Part shown: in pieces, positions 46,330 through 56,071 of the stretch
How the letters are laid out: every line of letters begins with the position of its first letter
How positions within the stretch are numbered: position 1 is the stretch's first letter
Source of the DNA: Palleronia pelagia
GTDB taxonomy: Bacteria; Pseudomonadota; Alphaproteobacteria; Rhodobacterales; Rhodobacteraceae
Assembly (NCBI RefSeq): GCF_900110115.1
Contig: NZ_FOCM01000002.1
Coordinates: 477,912 to 541,911 of the forward strand
Direction of reading: 5' to 3'
DNA length: 64,000 bases
The notes under the pieces: generated by a model
What the model saw: the letters and a program-made list of their open reading frames with translations, nothing else
What the model was told of the DNA's origin: nothing
Databases searched by the model: none
Made by a program: the position numbers and the translations under genes

Positions 46330-47337
46330 ATGAAAGCCATTCGAGTGGCCAAGCCCGGTGGGCTGGACAAGCTGAAGCTGGTGGATATCGACGCGCCGGG
46401 CACGCCCGGCCCCGGCCAGATCAAGGTGCGGCTGAAAGCCAGCTCCCTGAACTTCCACGATTTCGGCGTCGTCTCCGGCAACATGCCCACCGAGGACGGC
46501 CGGATTCCCATGTCGGACGGCGCCGGCGTGGTCGAGGCGGTGGGCGATGGCGTGACCGAATACACCACCGGCGATCACGTTGTATCAGTGTTCTTTCCGC
46601 AATGGCAGGACGGCCCGCCGCCGGTCGCCGATTTCTCCGGCACGCCGGGCGATGGCATCGACGGTTACGCCCGCGAGGCGGTGGTCGCCCCTGCGAGCGC
46701 CTTCACCAAGGCGCCCGACGGGTGGAGCCACGAGGAGGCAGCGACGATCACAACCGCGGGGCTGACCGCCTGGCGCGCCCTGGTGGTGGACGGGGGGCTG
46801 AAGGCCGGCGACGACGTGCTGGTCCTGGGCACCGGCGGCGTGTCGATCTACGCGCTCCAGATCGCCCGTGCCATGGGGGCCCGTGTCTTCGCCACGTCGT
46901 CGTCGGACGAGAAGCTCGCGCGGCTGACCGACATGGGCGCGGCCGGCGTCGTGAACTACAAGACGGACGAGAACTGGGGCGCAACCATCGCCGAAATGAC
47001 CGGCGGGCGCGGTGTGGACCACGTGGTCGAGGTCGGCGGCCCTGCGACGCTGAGCAACTCGATCGACGCCTGCCGGATCGGCGGCCACATGGCGCTGATC
47101 GGCGTTCTGACCGGCCGGTCGGGCGAGGTAGCGACCGCGAAGATGATGGCCAAGCACCAGAAGCTTCAGGGACTGATCGTCGGCAGCCACGCCCATCAGC
47201 GCGATTTCGTGCGCGCGCTGGAAAGCACCGGGATCAAGCCGGTGATCGACCGAAGCTTTCCCTTGGACCGCATCGCCGACGCGTTCCGGCACGAAGCCGA
47301 CGGAGCGCATTTCGGCAAGATCACGCTGTCGATCTGA
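46330..47337 (+). CDS. Zinc-independent NAD(P)H quinone oxidoreductase / alcohol dehydrogenase-like
   Basis: The 335-residue medium-chain dehydrogenase has the GroES-like N-terminus (KVRLKASSLNFHDFGVVSGN), the Rossmann segment DDVLVLGTGGVSIYALQIARAMGA and no zinc-ligand cysteine set, placing it in the quinone-oxidoreductase group. The substrate is unknown. The start at 46330 is chosen over the longer frame by the MKAIRVAKPGG N-terminus. It ends at two consecutive hairpins and faces rpmD. Confidence 0.87.
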   Translation: MKAIRVAKPGGLDKLKLVDIDAPGTPGPGQIKVRLKASSLNFHDFGVVSGNMPTEDGRIPMSDGAGVVEAVGDGVTEYTTGDHVVSVFFPQWQDGPPPVADFSGTPGDGIDGYAREAVVAPASAFTKAPDGWSHEEAATITTAGLTAWRALVVDGGLKAGDDVLVLGTGGVSIYALQIARAMGARVFATSSSDEKLARLTDMGAAGVVNYKTDENWGATIAEMTGGRGVDHVVEVGGPATLSNSIDACRIGGHMALIGVLTGRSGEVATAKMMAKHQKLQGLIVGSHAHQRDFVRALESTGIKPVIDRSFPLDRIADAFRHEADGAHFGKITLSI

Positions 47338-47343
47338 CCGTTT

Positions 47344-47370
47344 GGGCCGGGCGATTGGTCCGGCCCTTTC
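47344..47370 (+). terminator. Terminator after the quinone oxidoreductase gene
   Basis: A 7-bp stem GGGCCGG/CCGGCCC with a 9-nt loop is followed by TTTC, 6 bp after the stop codon. Confidence 0.55.
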
Positions 47371-47391
47371 CACCCGAGTTGGTCAAACGAT

Positions 47392-47422
47392 AAAGGCGGC
47401 CTCGCGGGGCCGCCTTTGTTTT
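47392..47422. terminator. Bidirectional terminator between the oxidoreductase gene and rpmD
   Basis: A 10-bp stem AAAGGCGGCC with its complement and a 6-nt loop is followed by GTTTT on the plus strand and preceded by an A-run for the minus strand. It can end both the inserted gene and the rpmC-to-rpmD unit. Confidence 0.7.
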
Positions 47423-47448
47423 GGTCGGGAATGAAATCTCCGGGCGCG

Positions 47449-47637
47449 TCAGCCGCGCTCTTCGACGATTTCCACCAGGTGCGGGATCTTGGCGATCATG
47501 CCGCGGATGGAGGGGGTGTCCTCCAACTCGCGCACGCGGTGCATCTTGTTCAGGCCCAGGCCCTTCAGGGTCGCGCGCTGGATGGCGGGGCGACGGATGG
47601 GGCTGCCGGTCTGCTTGACGACGATGGTCTTGGCCAT
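47449..47637 (-). CDS. rpmD: 50S ribosomal protein L30
   Basis: The 62-residue protein begins [16 protein letters not shown] and contains [17 protein letters not shown], a full-length L30. It is the last gene of its unit before the inserted genes. Confidence 0.96.
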   Translation of the reverse strand: MAKTIVVKQTGSPIRRPAIQRATLKGLGLNKMHRVRELEDTPSIRGMIAKIPHLVEIVEERG

Positions 47638-47640
47638 GGA

Positions 47641-48219
47641 TCAGGCCTCCTCGGAGACTTGCGCGGACGCCTCGGGCGCCTCGTCACGCTTGGGCAGGAT
47701 GTCGGCGACCTTCTTGCCGCGACGCTGCGCGACCGAACGGGGCGACGATTCGTTGATCAGGCCGTTCAGCGTGGCGCGGATCATGGCGTAGGGGTTCTGG
47801 CTGCCGTTCGACTTGGCGACGACGTCCTGGACGCCCAGCATCTCGAACACCGCACGCATCGGGCCGCCGGCGATGATGCCGGTACCCTGCGGGGCGGTCC
47901 GCATGATGACCTTGCCAGCCCCGTGGCGGCCGTGCACGTCGTGGTGCAGGGTGCGGCCGTCGCGCAGAGGCACGCGGATCATGTTGCGCTTGGCGGACTC
48001 GGTGGCCTTGCGGATGGCCTCGGGGACCTCCTTGGCCTTGCCCTTGCCGAAGCCAACGCGGCCACGCTGGTCGCCGACAACCACGAGCGCGGCAAAGCCG
48101 AAACGCTTGCCGCCTTTCACGGTCTTCGACACACGGTTGATCGCCACAAGGCGATCGGCGAATTCGGGCGTTTCGTCCCGCTGGTTGCGGCGTCCGCCGC
48201 GATTGTCGTCTCTGGCCAT
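47641..48219 (-). CDS. rpsE: 30S ribosomal protein S5
   Basis: The 192-residue protein has [20 protein letters not shown] and [20 protein letters not shown], the S5 signatures. It lies 3 bp before rpmD and 152 bp after rplR. Confidence 0.98.
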   Translation of the reverse strand: MARDDNRGGRRNQRDETPEFADRLVAINRVSKTVKGGKRFGFAALVVVGDQRGRVGFGKGKAKEVPEAIRKATESAKRNMIRVPLRDGRTLHHDVHGRHGAGKVIMRTAPQGTGIIAGGPMRAVFEMLGVQDVVAKSNGSQNPYAMIRATLNGLINESSPRSVAQRRGKKVADILPKRDEAPEASAQVSEEA

Positions 48220-48294
48220 GATGGCTCCTGTCTTTTCGCCCGTGTGCCGGGCGTCTCTTGGTCCAACCGCAGTGCCCGAAGGCCCCGGTCATCG

Positions 48295-48366
48295 AGGCGG
48301 CGCCGCCGCCTGCAAAGGGGTGGAAAACACCACCAGGAAGGAGACGGGCGGGATCACCCCGCCCGC
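48295..48366 (-). repeat. Hairpins in the rplR-rpsE spacer
   Basis: An 8-bp stem CGGGCGGG/CCCGCCCG (48346-48366, 5-nt loop) and a GC palindrome near 48295-48311 lie in the 152-bp spacer, which is long for this operon. Neither has a U-tract. Confidence 0.45.
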
Positions 48367-48371
48367 ACCGA

Positions 48372-48731
48372 TTACAGCTTCAGTCCGGCTTCACGCGCGG
48401 CGTCGGCCAGGGCCTTCACCTTGCCGTGGAACAGGAAACCGCCGCGGTCGAAATAGGCTTCTTCCACGCCCGCCTTCTTGGCGCGCTCGGCGATCGCCGC
48501 GCCGACCTTGGCCGCCGCGTCCTTGTTGTTCTTGCCGACGATGCCCAGGTCCTTTTCCAGTGACGAGGCCGAAGCCAGCGTCACGCCCTGCACGTCGTCG
48601 ATCAGCTGCACGCTGATGTTCTTGTTCGAGCGGTGCACGCTCAGGCGCGGGCGCCCGGCGTTGACCTTGCGAAGCTTGTTCCGAACGCGCAGGCGGCGCT
48701 TCAGAAACAGATCTCTCTTGCTGTTTGCCAT
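48372..48731 (-). CDS. rplR: 50S ribosomal protein L18
   Basis: The 119-residue protein has [18 protein letters not shown] and [20 protein letters not shown], the 5S-rRNA-binding L18 family. It begins 11 bp after rplF. Confidence 0.97.
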   Translation of the reverse strand: MANSKRDLFLKRRLRVRNKLRKVNAGRPRLSVHRSNKNISVQLIDDVQGVTLASASSLEKDLGIVGKNNKDAAAKVGAAIAERAKKAGVEEAYFDRGGFLFHGKVKALADAAREAGLKL

Positions 48732-48742
48732 CTTTGCGTTCC

Positions 48743-49276
48743 TTACTTCTTCTTGCCTTCCTTGCGGAAGATGAACTCGCCCTTATAGCGGATGCCCTTG
48801 CCCTTGTAGGGCTCGGGACGACGCCAGTCGCGAATGTTCGAGGCCACTTGCCCCACCACCTGCTCGTCGATGCCCTCGACCGCGATCTCGGTCTGCTTGG
48901 GGGTCGTGACGGTCACGCCCTGGGGCACTTCGAAATCCACGTCGTGGCTGAGGCCCAGGTTCAGCTTCAGGACGTTGCCCTGCATCTGCGCGCGGTAACC
49001 CACGCCCTGGATCTCGAGCTCTTTCTTGAAGCCGGTGGTCACGCCGGTCACCAGGTTCTGCACCATGGTGCGGCTCATGCCCCACTGCTGGCGCGCCCGC
49101 TTGGACTTGCCGCGCGGAGTGACGGTGATCGCACCGTCTTCCATCGCGACCGTGACGTCATCCGTGGCCGTGAAGCTGCGGGTGCCCTTGGGGCCCTTCA
49201 CTTCGACTTTCTGGCCGCTGACCGTGGCCTCCACGCCGGAGGGCAGCTCAACGGGTCGTTTACCGATACGAGACAT
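48743..49276 (-). CDS. rplF: 50S ribosomal protein L6
   Basis: The 177-residue protein begins [18 protein letters not shown] and ends near the conserved [17 protein letters not shown], a full-length L6. It follows rpsH by 12 bp. Confidence 0.98.
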   Translation of the reverse strand: MSRIGKRPVELPSGVEATVSGQKVEVKGPKGTRSFTATDDVTVAMEDGAITVTPRGKSKRARQQWGMSRTMVQNLVTGVTTGFKKELEIQGVGYRAQMQGNVLKLNLGLSHDVDFEVPQGVTVTTPKQTEIAVEGIDEQVVGQVASNIRDWRRPEPYKGKGIRYKGEFIFRKEGKKK

Positions 49277-49288
49277 ACCAATCCCTCC

Positions 49289-49681
49289 TTAGAATACCGT
49301 GCAGAGCACTTCCCCACCCACGTTGGCCGAGCGGGCCGAAGCGTCGGTCATGACGCCCTTGGGGGTGGAGACGATGGAGACGCCCAGGCCCTGGCGCACC
49401 GACGGGATGTCGTTGACGCCGGCATACACGCGGCGACCGGGGGTCGAGACGCGCTTGAGCTCTTTGATCACGGGGGCACCTTCGTAGTACTTCAGGCTGA
49501 TCTCGATGGCCGGGTGGCCGTCGGGACCCGTGATGTTCTCGTGTCCGCGGATGTAGCCTTCGTCGGCCAGCACATCCAGGATCCAGCCGCGGATCTTCGA
49601 CGCGGGCGTGATGACCGTCGTCTTGCCGCGCAGCTGGGCGTTGCGGATCCGGGTCAGCATATCACCGATAGGATCGTTCAT
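49289..49681 (-). CDS. rpsH: 30S ribosomal protein S8
   Basis: The 130-residue protein begins [19 protein letters not shown] and has [18 protein letters not shown] near the C-terminus, a full-length S8. In many bacteria S8 autoregulates this spc unit; I cannot see its binding site clearly. Confidence 0.98.
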   Translation of the reverse strand: MNDPIGDMLTRIRNAQLRGKTTVITPASKIRGWILDVLADEGYIRGHENITGPDGHPAIEISLKYYEGAPVIKELKRVSTPGRRVYAGVNDIPSVRQGLGVSIVSTPKGVMTDASARSANVGGEVLCTVF

Positions 49682-49695
49682 TTTTCAAACCCTCC

Positions 49696-50001
49696 TTACC
49701 AGCTCGACTTGACCATGCCGGGGATCTGGCCGTCGGAGCCAAGATCACGCAGCGCGATACGCGACATTTTCAGCTTGCGATAATAGGCGTGGGGACGCCC
49801 GGTCAGCTGGCAGCGGTTGTGCAGACGGGTGGCCGAGGAATTGCGCGGCAGCTTGGCCAGCTTCAGCTGGGCCTTGAACCGCTCTTCCATGGGCTTGCTT
49901 TCGTCACGCGCGATTTCCTTCAGCTCGGCACGCTTGGCGGCATAACGCTCGACCAGGGCCTGACGCTTCTTCTCGCGCTCGATCATTGCTTTCTTCGCCA
50001 T
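49696..50001 (-). CDS. rpsN: 30S ribosomal protein S14, zinc-free type
   Basis: The 101-residue protein has [20 protein letters not shown] and lacks the CxxC zinc ribbon, the C-minus form. It follows rplE by 14 bp. Confidence 0.97.
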   Translation of the reverse strand: MAKKAMIEREKKRQALVERYAAKRAELKEIARDESKPMEERFKAQLKLAKLPRNSSATRLHNRCQLTGRPHAYYRKLKMSRIALRDLGSDGQIPGMVKSSW

Positions 50002-50015
50002 GAGTTCAGATCCTC

Positions 50016-50579
50016 TCAGCTGTTGAAGGGCATGTTGAAATGCTTCAACAGCGCTTTGGCTTGGGCGTCGTCGGACGCGGTGGTGCAGATCACGACATCC
50101 AGACCCCAGACCTCATCGACCTTGTCGAAGTTGATCTCGGGGAACACGATGTGCTCCTTGATGCCCATGGCATAGTTGCCGCGGCCATCGAAGGATTTGC
50201 CGTTCAGGCCGCGAAAGTCGCGGACTCGGGGCAGCGCGATGGTGATCAGGCGGTCGAGGAATTCGTACATCCGGTCTCCACGCAGGGTGACCTTGGCCCC
50301 CAGCGGCATGTCTTCACGGACGCGGAAGCCAGCGATCGACTTCTTCGCCTTGGTGACGACAGCCTTCTGACCGGCGATGGCGGTCAGGTCGTCGGCGGCC
50401 GACTTGGCCTTCTTGCTGTCCTTCACCGCCTCGGCGCCGGCGCCGATGTTCAGGACGATCTTGTCCAGGCGCGGGATCTGCATCGGGTTGGTGAAGCCGA
50501 AGTCTTCTTTCAGCTTGCCGCGGATCTCGTCCACGTACAGCTGCTCAAGACGCGGGGTGTAGTTGGCGTTATCGAGCAT
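50016..50579 (-). CDS. rplE: 50S ribosomal protein L5
   Basis: The 187-residue protein has [18 protein letters not shown] and [16 protein letters not shown], typical of L5. Its start overlaps the rplX stop by one base. Confidence 0.98.
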   Translation of the reverse strand: MLDNANYTPRLEQLYVDEIRGKLKEDFGFTNPMQIPRLDKIVLNIGAGAEAVKDSKKAKSAADDLTAIAGQKAVVTKAKKSIAGFRVREDMPLGAKVTLRGDRMYEFLDRLITIALPRVRDFRGLNGKSFDGRGNYAMGIKEHIVFPEINFDKVDEVWGLDVVICTTASDDAQAKALLKHFNMPFNS

Positions 50580-50887
50580 CAGATCACGTCTCCGGTCGTC
50601 TTGGCAAAGCGGACCTTCTTGCCGTCTTCCATTTTGAAGCCGACGCGGGTCGCCTTGCCGTTCTTGTCCAGCAGCGCGAGGTTCGACAGGTCGATGGGCA
50701 TCGGCTGCGGTGTGCGGCCGCCCTGGCTGGTCTGGCTCTGCTTCACGTGGCGGATGGCGATGTTGATGCCGTCGACCACGGCCTTGCCGGCGCTGGGGTT
50801 CACGGACGTGATCTCGCCCTGCTTGCCCTTGTCCTTGCCGGCCAGAACGACGACCTTGTCACCCTTTTTCAGTTTGGCAGCCATCAC
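50579..50887 (-). CDS. rplX: 50S ribosomal protein L24
   Basis: The 102-residue protein has [20 protein letters not shown], the KOW motif of L24. Its start overlaps the rplN stop as ATGA. An ATG one codon in (MAAKLKK) is equally likely. Confidence 0.97.
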   Translation of the reverse strand: MMAAKLKKGDKVVVLAGKDKGKQGEITSVNPSAGKAVVDGINIAIRHVKQSQTSQGGRTPQPMPIDLSNLALLDKNGKATRVGFKMEDGKKVRFAKTTGDVI

Positions 50888-51252
50888 AGCACCTCCGGAG
50901 CGAGCGAGATGATCTTCATGAAGTTCTTCGCGCGCAGCTCACGAACCACCGGCCCGAAGATACGGGTGCCGACCGGCTCGTTGTTGTTGTTGAGGATGAC
51001 GGCGGCGTTGCGATCGAAGCGGATCGCGGTGCCGTCTTCGCGGCGGACTTCCTTGGCGGTGCGAACGACAACGGCCTTGCGGACGTCGCCCTTCTTCACA
51101 CGGCCGCGCGGAATGGCTTCCTTGACCGACACCACGATGATGTCGCCCACGGACGCGTATTTCCGCTTCGAGCCGCCGAGGACCTTGATGCACTGAACCC
51201 GGCGTGCGCCGGAGTTGTCAGCGACATCCAGATTGGTCTGCATCTGGATCAT
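50884..51252 (-). CDS. rplN: 50S ribosomal protein L14
   Basis: The 122-residue protein begins [20 protein letters not shown] and contains [16 protein letters not shown], a full-length L14. Confidence 0.98.
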   Translation of the reverse strand: MIQMQTNLDVADNSGARRVQCIKVLGGSKRKYASVGDIIVVSVKEAIPRGRVKKGDVRKAVVVRTAKEVRREDGTAIRFDRNAAVILNNNNEPVGTRIFGPVVRELRAKNFMKIISLAPEVL

Positions 51253-51326
51253 GAGGTTACTCCCGACCTTTGGGGTGGGCTCTGCCCGTTACTCCCCAGG
51301 GTTTCGATTATGGGTGGCGACGCCCG

Positions 51327-51557
51327 TTACTGAGCGATCACCTCCCAGCGTTTGGTCTTCGACTTCGGCGCACATTCCTGGATACGGACAGAGTCGCCGA
51401 CGTTGAACTGGTTGTTCTCATCGTGAGCCCGGTACTTCTTGGACTTACGGATGGTCTTCTTCAGAACCGGGTGCGTGAAACGACGCTCGACCGAAACGGT
51501 GACGGTCTGCTCGTTCTGGTTCGAGGTCACGGTGCCTTGCAGGATGCGTTTGGGCAT
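51327..51557 (-). CDS. rpsQ: 30S ribosomal protein S17
   Basis: The 76-residue protein has [20 protein letters not shown] and [18 protein letters not shown], typical of S17. It lies 3 bp after rpmC and 74 bp before rplN. Confidence 0.97.
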   Translation of the reverse strand: MPKRILQGTVTSNQNEQTVTVSVERRFTHPVLKKTIRKSKKYRAHDENNQFNVGDSVRIQECAPKSKTKRWEVIAQ

Positions 51558-51560
51558 GGA

Positions 51561-51776
51561 TCAGGCCTCCGCGTTGGCCGCTTCGGCGGCTTTCTGGTTC
51601 AGGATGGTCTTCACGCGGGCCACGTCGCGGCGGACGGTGCGCATGCGTGCGGTGTTCTCAAGCTGGTTGGTGGCGGCCTGGAAGCGCAGGTTGAAGGCTT
51701 CTTTCTTCAGGGCGGCCAGCTGGTCGCGCAGTTCGTCGGGGGTCTTGCCCCGCAGGTCTTGGGCGTCAAGCGCCAT
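51561..51776 (-). CDS. rpmC: 50S ribosomal protein L29
   Basis: The 71-residue protein has [20 protein letters not shown] and [18 protein letters not shown], typical of L29. It begins a new unit here because rplP, its usual upstream partner, is 1.4 kb away beyond two inserted genes. Confidence 0.97.
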   Translation of the reverse strand: MALDAQDLRGKTPDELRDQLAALKKEAFNLRFQAATNQLENTARMRTVRRDVARVKTILNQKAAEAANAEA

Positions 51777-51853
51777 GGTATGCTCCTTGCAACATCACCG
51801 GAAGGCCGTGCGAGCACGTCACCCTGATTCCCGGTGGAGGTGGATGAGGGGGC

Positions 51854-51882
51854 CGTATAGGAGTGTTGCGGGGCGTTGGCAA
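51854..51882 (-). promoter_or_regulatory. Sigma70-type promoter of the rpmC-rpsQ-rplN unit
   Basis: On the minus strand TTGCCA (51877-51882), a 17-bp spacer and TATACG (51854-51859) lie 78 bp upstream of rpmC. The -10 element is good. It lies in the 188-bp spacer after the inserted oxygenase gene. Confidence 0.7.
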
Positions 51883-51964
51883 CACCCTTCCTTCGAGTCC
51901 GGCAAAGCTGGCGGCTCAGAAGGCCCCTGCCCGCATCGTTCAGGTCGATCCGCGCCCGCGCGGC

Positions 51965-52585
51965 TTAGCCCCAAGCGTAGTTGAAGCTCACGCTGACCCG
52001 CTCGTCCTCGCTCATGTTCATGGGGACCTCGTGGCGCAGCCAAGATTCCCATAGCAGCACGTCGCCTACCTGCGGCTTGACGTAGACGAAGTTGCGCAAG
52101 GATTCGGGCGCGTCCTTCCGACGGCCGGGCGCGGCCATCATCATCGGCAGCCTCGGATCCTCGAAGCGGATGGCCGACGTGTCCGCGGGCATCGCCACAT
52201 ATGTCGTGCCCGAGATCACCGAATGGGGATGCAGGTGGCTGGTGTGGATGCCGCCCTCGGGCAGGATGTTGATCCAGATATCTTCCAGCCGCAGCTTCTT
52301 GTCGCCCAGGTCGAAGCCCAGGTCCTCGGCGAAGGCGGCGACGTGGGCGTCGAGCGCCTTGACCACGTCGGCGAAGATCGAGAACCGCCACGGCAGATCG
52401 GTCAGCGAGGCGTAGGAGGTGTAGCCGGGAAAGTCGTTATCCTCGCACCATTGCTGGCCCGCCTCGTCATCCTCGGCGATCGAGAAGCAGGACGCGGCAA
52501 GCTCGTCGGCATCGACGGCAGGGGCGTGGTCGGCAAGACGCGCGCGGTAGAGCGGCGTGACGAAAAGGGGCGTGGTTCTGGACAT
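51965..52585 (-). CDS. Putative 2OG-Fe(II) oxygenase (TIGR02466-like)
   Basis: The 206-residue protein has IHTSHLHPHSVISGTTYVAM near residue 115 and a C-terminal LRHEVPMNMSEDERVSVSFN, the spaced His and Arg pattern of a 2-oxoglutarate/iron oxygenase fold. The substrate is unknown. It is read on the minus strand upstream of rpmC, within the ribosomal cluster. A role in ribosomal protein hydroxylation is only speculation. Confidence 0.82.
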   Translation of the reverse strand: MSRTTPLFVTPLYRARLADHAPAVDADELAASCFSIAEDDEAGQQWCEDNDFPGYTSYASLTDLPWRFSIFADVVKALDAHVAAFAEDLGFDLGDKKLRLEDIWINILPEGGIHTSHLHPHSVISGTTYVAMPADTSAIRFEDPRLPMMMAAPGRRKDAPESLRNFVYVKPQVGDVLLWESWLRHEVPMNMSEDERVSVSFNYAWG

Positions 52586-52675
52586 GGCCCAGCGTTACGG
52601 CGCTGCGGCGATCCGCGCAAGGTCGGCCGGGCCCATCGCGTTAGGTCATTCCGAAACACGGACCCGGAGGACGCC

Positions 52676-53065
52676 ATGACCATCCCTGCCCTGCTGCTGA
52701 GCGCGCTGCTGTTCGGCGGCATGACCTTCTTCAGCGCCGGATTCGCCCCGGTGCTGTTCGCTCAGCTGCCCGAGGACCGCGCCCGGCCGCTGCTGCGCGG
52801 GACGTTTCCCTCCTACTATTTGTCGGTGATCGTCCTGTCGCTGCTGGCCGCCATGGCCGCGACCTTGGTGGACGCCCAGGCCGCGCTGCTGCTGGCGGCG
52901 ATCTGCGTCACGACGATCTACGCGCGGCAGGTGCTGATGGGACAGATCAACGCGGCGACCGACCGGGGCGACAGGCGGGCCTTCGGGCGGCTGCACGGCG
53001 CGTCGGTGGTGCTGCAACTGGGTCAGATCGCGGTGGCGGGCTGGGCGCTTGTGCGACTTGCGTGA
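52676..53065 (+). CDS. DUF4149-like small membrane protein
   Basis: The 129-residue protein has four membrane segments (about residues 4-22, 48-66, 69-85 and 108-126) and resembles DUF4149 proteins (FFSAGFAPVLFAQLPEDRAR). The function is unknown. A GGAGGACGCC ribosome-binding site precedes 52676. It is divergent from the oxygenase gene and converges on rplP at a shared terminator. Confidence 0.78.
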   Translation: MTIPALLLSALLFGGMTFFSAGFAPVLFAQLPEDRARPLLRGTFPSYYLSVIVLSLLAAMAATLVDAQAALLLAAICVTTIYARQVLMGQINAATDRGDRRAFGRLHGASVVLQLGQIAVAGWALVRLA

Positions 53066-53082
53066 GAGGGCCCGGCAAATGA

Positions 53083-53113
53083 AAAAGCCCCCGCAACGGC
53101 GGGGGCTTTTCTG
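53083..53113. terminator. Bidirectional terminator between the DUF4149 gene and rplP
   Basis: AAAAGCCCCCG pairs with CGGGGGCTTTT across a 6-nt loop, with A and T runs on both sides. It ends both the plus-strand gene and the minus-strand rplB-rpsS-rplV-rpsC-rplP unit. Confidence 0.85.
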
Positions 53114-53148
53114 TCTGGAGTCGCCTTCTCGCTGAGAAGACGACGGGC

Positions 53149-53562
53149 TTACCAGTCTTCGCGCATCACGGTGCGCGACTTGCAGGGCAGCTTCATGGCG
53201 GCCAGGCGCAGGGCCTCGCGCGCGACGTCTTCGCCGACGCCGTCGATCTCGAACATGACGCGGCCGGGCTTGACCTTGGCGGCCCAGAAATCGACCGAGC
53301 CCTTGCCCTTACCCATACGCACTTCGACAGGCTTCGAGGTGACGGGGGTGTCGGGGAAGATCCGGATCCAGACGCGGCCCTGACGCTTCATGTGACGCGT
53401 CATGGCACGACGGGCAGCTTCGATCTGACGCGCGGTGACCCGCTCGGGCTCCATCGCCTTCAGGCCGAAGGTGCCGAAGTTCAGGTTCGATCCGCCCTTG
53501 GCTTCGCCGCGGATGCGGCCCTTGTGCATCTTGCGGAATTTTGTGCGCTTCGGTTGCAGCAT
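53149..53562 (-). CDS. rplP: 50S ribosomal protein L16
   Basis: The 137-residue protein begins [20 protein letters not shown] and has [20 protein letters not shown], a full-length L16. It is the last gene of its unit, because a terminator and two foreign genes separate it from rpmC. Confidence 0.98.
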   Translation of the reverse strand: MLQPKRTKFRKMHKGRIRGEAKGGSNLNFGTFGLKAMEPERVTARQIEAARRAMTRHMKRQGRVWIRIFPDTPVTSKPVEVRMGKGKGSVDFWAAKVKPGRVMFEIDGVGEDVAREALRLAAMKLPCKSRTVMREDW

Positions 53563-53574
53563 ATCGATGCCTCC

Positions 53575-54282
53575 TTAACGACGGCCGCCAGCGCCGCGCG
53601 GCGTGGGACCATCCTGAAGTTCCTGGGCACGGCGATCGCGGGCAGCCGGATCGTGCTCGAGGATCTCGCCCTTGAAGATCCACACCTGGATGCCGATCAC
53701 GCCGTAGGCGGTCTTGGCTTCCACGCGGGCGAAATCGATATCCGCACGCAGGGTGTGAAGCGGCACGCGGCCTTCGCGATACCATTCGGTCCGGGCGATC
53801 TCGGCGCCGCCGAGGCGGCCGGCGAGGTTCACGCGGATGCCGAGCGCACCCATGCGCATGGCGTTCTGCACCGCGCGCTTCATGGCGCGGCGGAAGCTGA
53901 CCCGGCGCTCGAGCTGCTGGGCGATGGATTCACCCACCAGCGCGGCGTCGAGCTCGGGCTTGCGCACTTCGACCACGTTCAGGTGCAGTTCGCTGTCGGT
54001 CATCGACGCAAGCTTGCGGCGCAGGGTTTCGATGTCCGCGCCTTTCTTGCCGATGATGACGCCGGGGCGGGCGGTGTGGATCGTGACGCGGCACTTCTTG
54101 TGCGGACGTTCGATGATCACACGGCTGATGCCGGCGGCCTTGCACTCTTCCTTGATGAACTCGCGGATCTTGATGTCTTCCAGCAGAAGATCACCGTAAT
54201 CCTTGGTGTCGGCGTACCAGCGGCTGTCCCAGGTCCGGTTGACCTGCAGGCGCATTCCGACGGGGTTGACCTTGTTACCCAT
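53575..54282 (-). CDS. rpsC: 30S ribosomal protein S3
   Basis: The 235-residue protein begins [20 protein letters not shown] and has [20 protein letters not shown], the KH domain of S3. The start at 54282 overlaps the rplV stop (TAATG); the longer frame from 54480 lies within rplV. Confidence 0.97.
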   Translation of the reverse strand: MGNKVNPVGMRLQVNRTWDSRWYADTKDYGDLLLEDIKIREFIKEECKAAGISRVIIERPHKKCRVTIHTARPGVIIGKKGADIETLRRKLASMTDSELHLNVVEVRKPELDAALVGESIAQQLERRVSFRRAMKRAVQNAMRMGALGIRVNLAGRLGGAEIARTEWYREGRVPLHTLRADIDFARVEAKTAYGVIGIQVWIFKGEILEHDPAARDRRAQELQDGPTPRGAGGRR

Positions 54283-54662
54283 TAGGCTTGCTCCTCGACC
54301 TGGCGGACCTTGATGGTGATCTCCGAGAACGGCTTGATGATGCGGCCGAACCGGCCACGTGCCCGCGGGCGGCCACGCTTCATCGTCAGGTTCTTGCCCA
54401 CATAGGCCTCGGCGACGATCAGCTCGTCGACGTCCAGGTTGTGGTTGTTCTCGGCGTTGGCGATGGCCGACTGAAGGCACTTGCGGACATCGTCCGAGAT
54501 GCGCTTCTTCGAGAAGGTCAGGTCCTGCAGGGCCTTTTCGACCTTCTTGCCACGGATCATGGCGGCGACCAGGTTCAGCTTCTGCGGGCTGGTGCGCAGC
54601 ATGCGGGTCTTCGCCATGGCTTCGTTATCGGCCACGCGGCGGGGGTTCTTTACCTTGCTCAT
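54282..54662 (-). CDS. rplV: 50S ribosomal protein L22
   Basis: The 126-residue protein has [20 protein letters not shown] and [17 protein letters not shown], typical of L22. The N-terminus may begin at SKVKNPRR as given or at the internal MAKTRMLR; the first is coupled to rpsS by a 4-bp overlap. Confidence 0.97.
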   Translation of the reverse strand: MSKVKNPRRVADNEAMAKTRMLRTSPQKLNLVAAMIRGKKVEKALQDLTFSKKRISDDVRKCLQSAIANAENNHNLDVDELIVAEAYVGKNLTMKRGRPRARGRFGRIIKPFSEITIKVRQVEEQA

Positions 54663-54937
54663 TTGCGCTTCGCCTTCTTGTCGGCGGCGTGACCGTAATA
54701 GGTACGGGTCGGGCTGTATTCACCGAACTTCTGGCCGATCATTTCCTCGGACACGCTGACCGGGATATGCTTCTTGCCATTATAGACGCCGAAGGTGAGG
54801 CCCACGAACTGGGGCAGGATGGTGGAACGGCGCGACCAGATCTTGATGACCTCGTTGCGACCGCTCTCGCGGGATTTTTCGGCCTTCTTGAGGACGTAAG
54901 CGTCGACAAAAGGGCCCTTCCAGACGGAACGCGACAT
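54659..54937 (-). CDS. rpsS: 30S ribosomal protein S19
   Basis: The 92-residue protein begins [20 protein letters not shown] and has [20 protein letters not shown], a full-length S19. It follows rplB by 3 bp. Confidence 0.98.
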   Translation of the reverse strand: MSRSVWKGPFVDAYVLKKAEKSRESGRNEVIKIWSRRSTILPQFVGLTFGVYNGKKHIPVSVSEEMIGQKFGEYSPTRTYYGHAADKKAKRK

Positions 54938-54940
54938 CTA

Positions 54941-55783
54941 TCAGCGTCCTTTCTTCTTGGCGTGGCGCGAGCGGATGATCAGCTGTTGCGAAGCCTTGTT
55001 CTTGTTACGGGTGCGCGCGCCCTTGGTGGGCTTGCCCCACGGGGTCACGGGGTGGCGGCCTCCGCTCGTCCGGCCTTCACCACCGCCATGCGGGTGGTCG
55101 ACCGGGTTCATGACGACACCGCGCACGCTGGGCCGGATGCCCTTGTGACGGTTGCGGCCCGCTTTGCCGAAGTTCTGGTTGCTGTTGTCGGGGTTCGACA
55201 CCGCGCCCACGGTGGCCATGCATTCCTGGCGCACCAGCCTCAGCTCGCCCGAGCTGAGACGGATCTGGGCGTAGCCGCCGTCGCGACCGACGAACTGGGC
55301 ATAGGTGCCCGCGGCACGTGCGATCTGGCCGCCCTTGCCGGGCTTCAGCTCGATGTTGTGGACGATCGTGCCGATGGGCATGCCCTGGAACGGCATCGCG
55401 TTGCCGGGCTTCACGTCGACCTTGTCGCCGGCGACGATCTTGTCGCCAACGCCCAAGCGCTGGGGGGCGAGGATGTAACGTTGTTCCCCGTCGCTGTACT
55501 GGATCAGCGCGATGAAGGCGGTGCGGTTCGGGTCATATTCGATCCGAACGACGACGGCTTCCATGTCGTGCTTGGTGCGCTTGAAATCCACGATGCGATA
55601 GAGACGCTTCGCGCCACCGCCCTTGCGGCGCATCGTGATACGTCCGGTGTTGTTGCGGCCACCGTTCTTGGTCAACCCTTCGGTGAGGGACTTGACCGGA
55701 CGGCCTTTCCACAGCTCCGAACGGTCGATCAGCACCAGCCCGCGCTGGCCCGGCGTCGTCGGCTTGTACGACTTGAGTGCCAT
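54941..55783 (-). CDS. rplB: 50S ribosomal protein L2
   Basis: The 280-residue protein has [20 protein letters not shown] and the peptidyl-transferase-proximal [20 protein letters not shown], a full-length L2. It heads its own unit, 5.7 kb from rplW, its normal upstream neighbour. Confidence 0.98.
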   Translation of the reverse strand: MALKSYKPTTPGQRGLVLIDRSELWKGRPVKSLTEGLTKNGGRNNTGRITMRRKGGGAKRLYRIVDFKRTKHDMEAVVVRIEYDPNRTAFIALIQYSDGEQRYILAPQRLGVGDKIVAGDKVDVKPGNAMPFQGMPIGTIVHNIELKPGKGGQIARAAGTYAQFVGRDGGYAQIRLSSGELRLVRQECMATVGAVSNPDNSNQNFGKAGRNRHKGIRPSVRGVVMNPVDHPHGGGEGRTSGGRHPVTPWGKPTKGARTRNKNKASQQLIIRSRHAKKKGR

Positions 55784-55931
55784 GCTTTCTGTCTTCCGTT
55801 GTGTGGCGAAGCCTTGCGGCTCCGCGGTTTAAGGGCCCTGCTGGGCAGGTCCCCGGTTGGTTCGGTCCGCCGCGCCCGGGGAAACCCTGCGGCGCGTTGG
55901 CCCATCGAGGCCCCGAATCGATGTCCGGGAC

Positions 55932-55976
55932 GGGCGGCATGCCGCCCAAAAGCCAAGCCCCGGACGAATCCGGGGC
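55932..55976 (-). promoter_or_regulatory. Leader hairpins upstream of rplB
   Basis: Between the promoter at 55991-56019 and rplB lies a leader of about 200 nt. It contains an 8-bp hairpin with a CGAA-type loop (55957-55976) followed on the minus strand by TTGGCTTTT, and a perfect 16-bp palindrome GGGCGGCATGCCGCCC (55932-55947). The first looks like an attenuator and could also end mla-operon transcripts. Confidence 0.5.
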
Positions 55977-55990
55977 CAGGCCGATGCGGG

Positions 55991-56019
55991 CTTGTAGGAA
56001 AGGTCGCCGGAACGGTCAA
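55991..56019 (-). promoter_or_regulatory. Sigma70-type promoter of rplB-rpsS-rplV-rpsC-rplP
   Basis: On the minus strand TTGACC (56014-56019), a 17-bp spacer and TACAAG (55991-55996) lie 208 bp upstream of rplB, in the 288-bp spacer after the inserted mla-type operon. Confidence 0.66.
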
Positions 56020-56071
56020 GGCCCCGCTGTCGGCTTTCGGACCAATAGGCCGTGGGCCGCGGAACCAGCCT

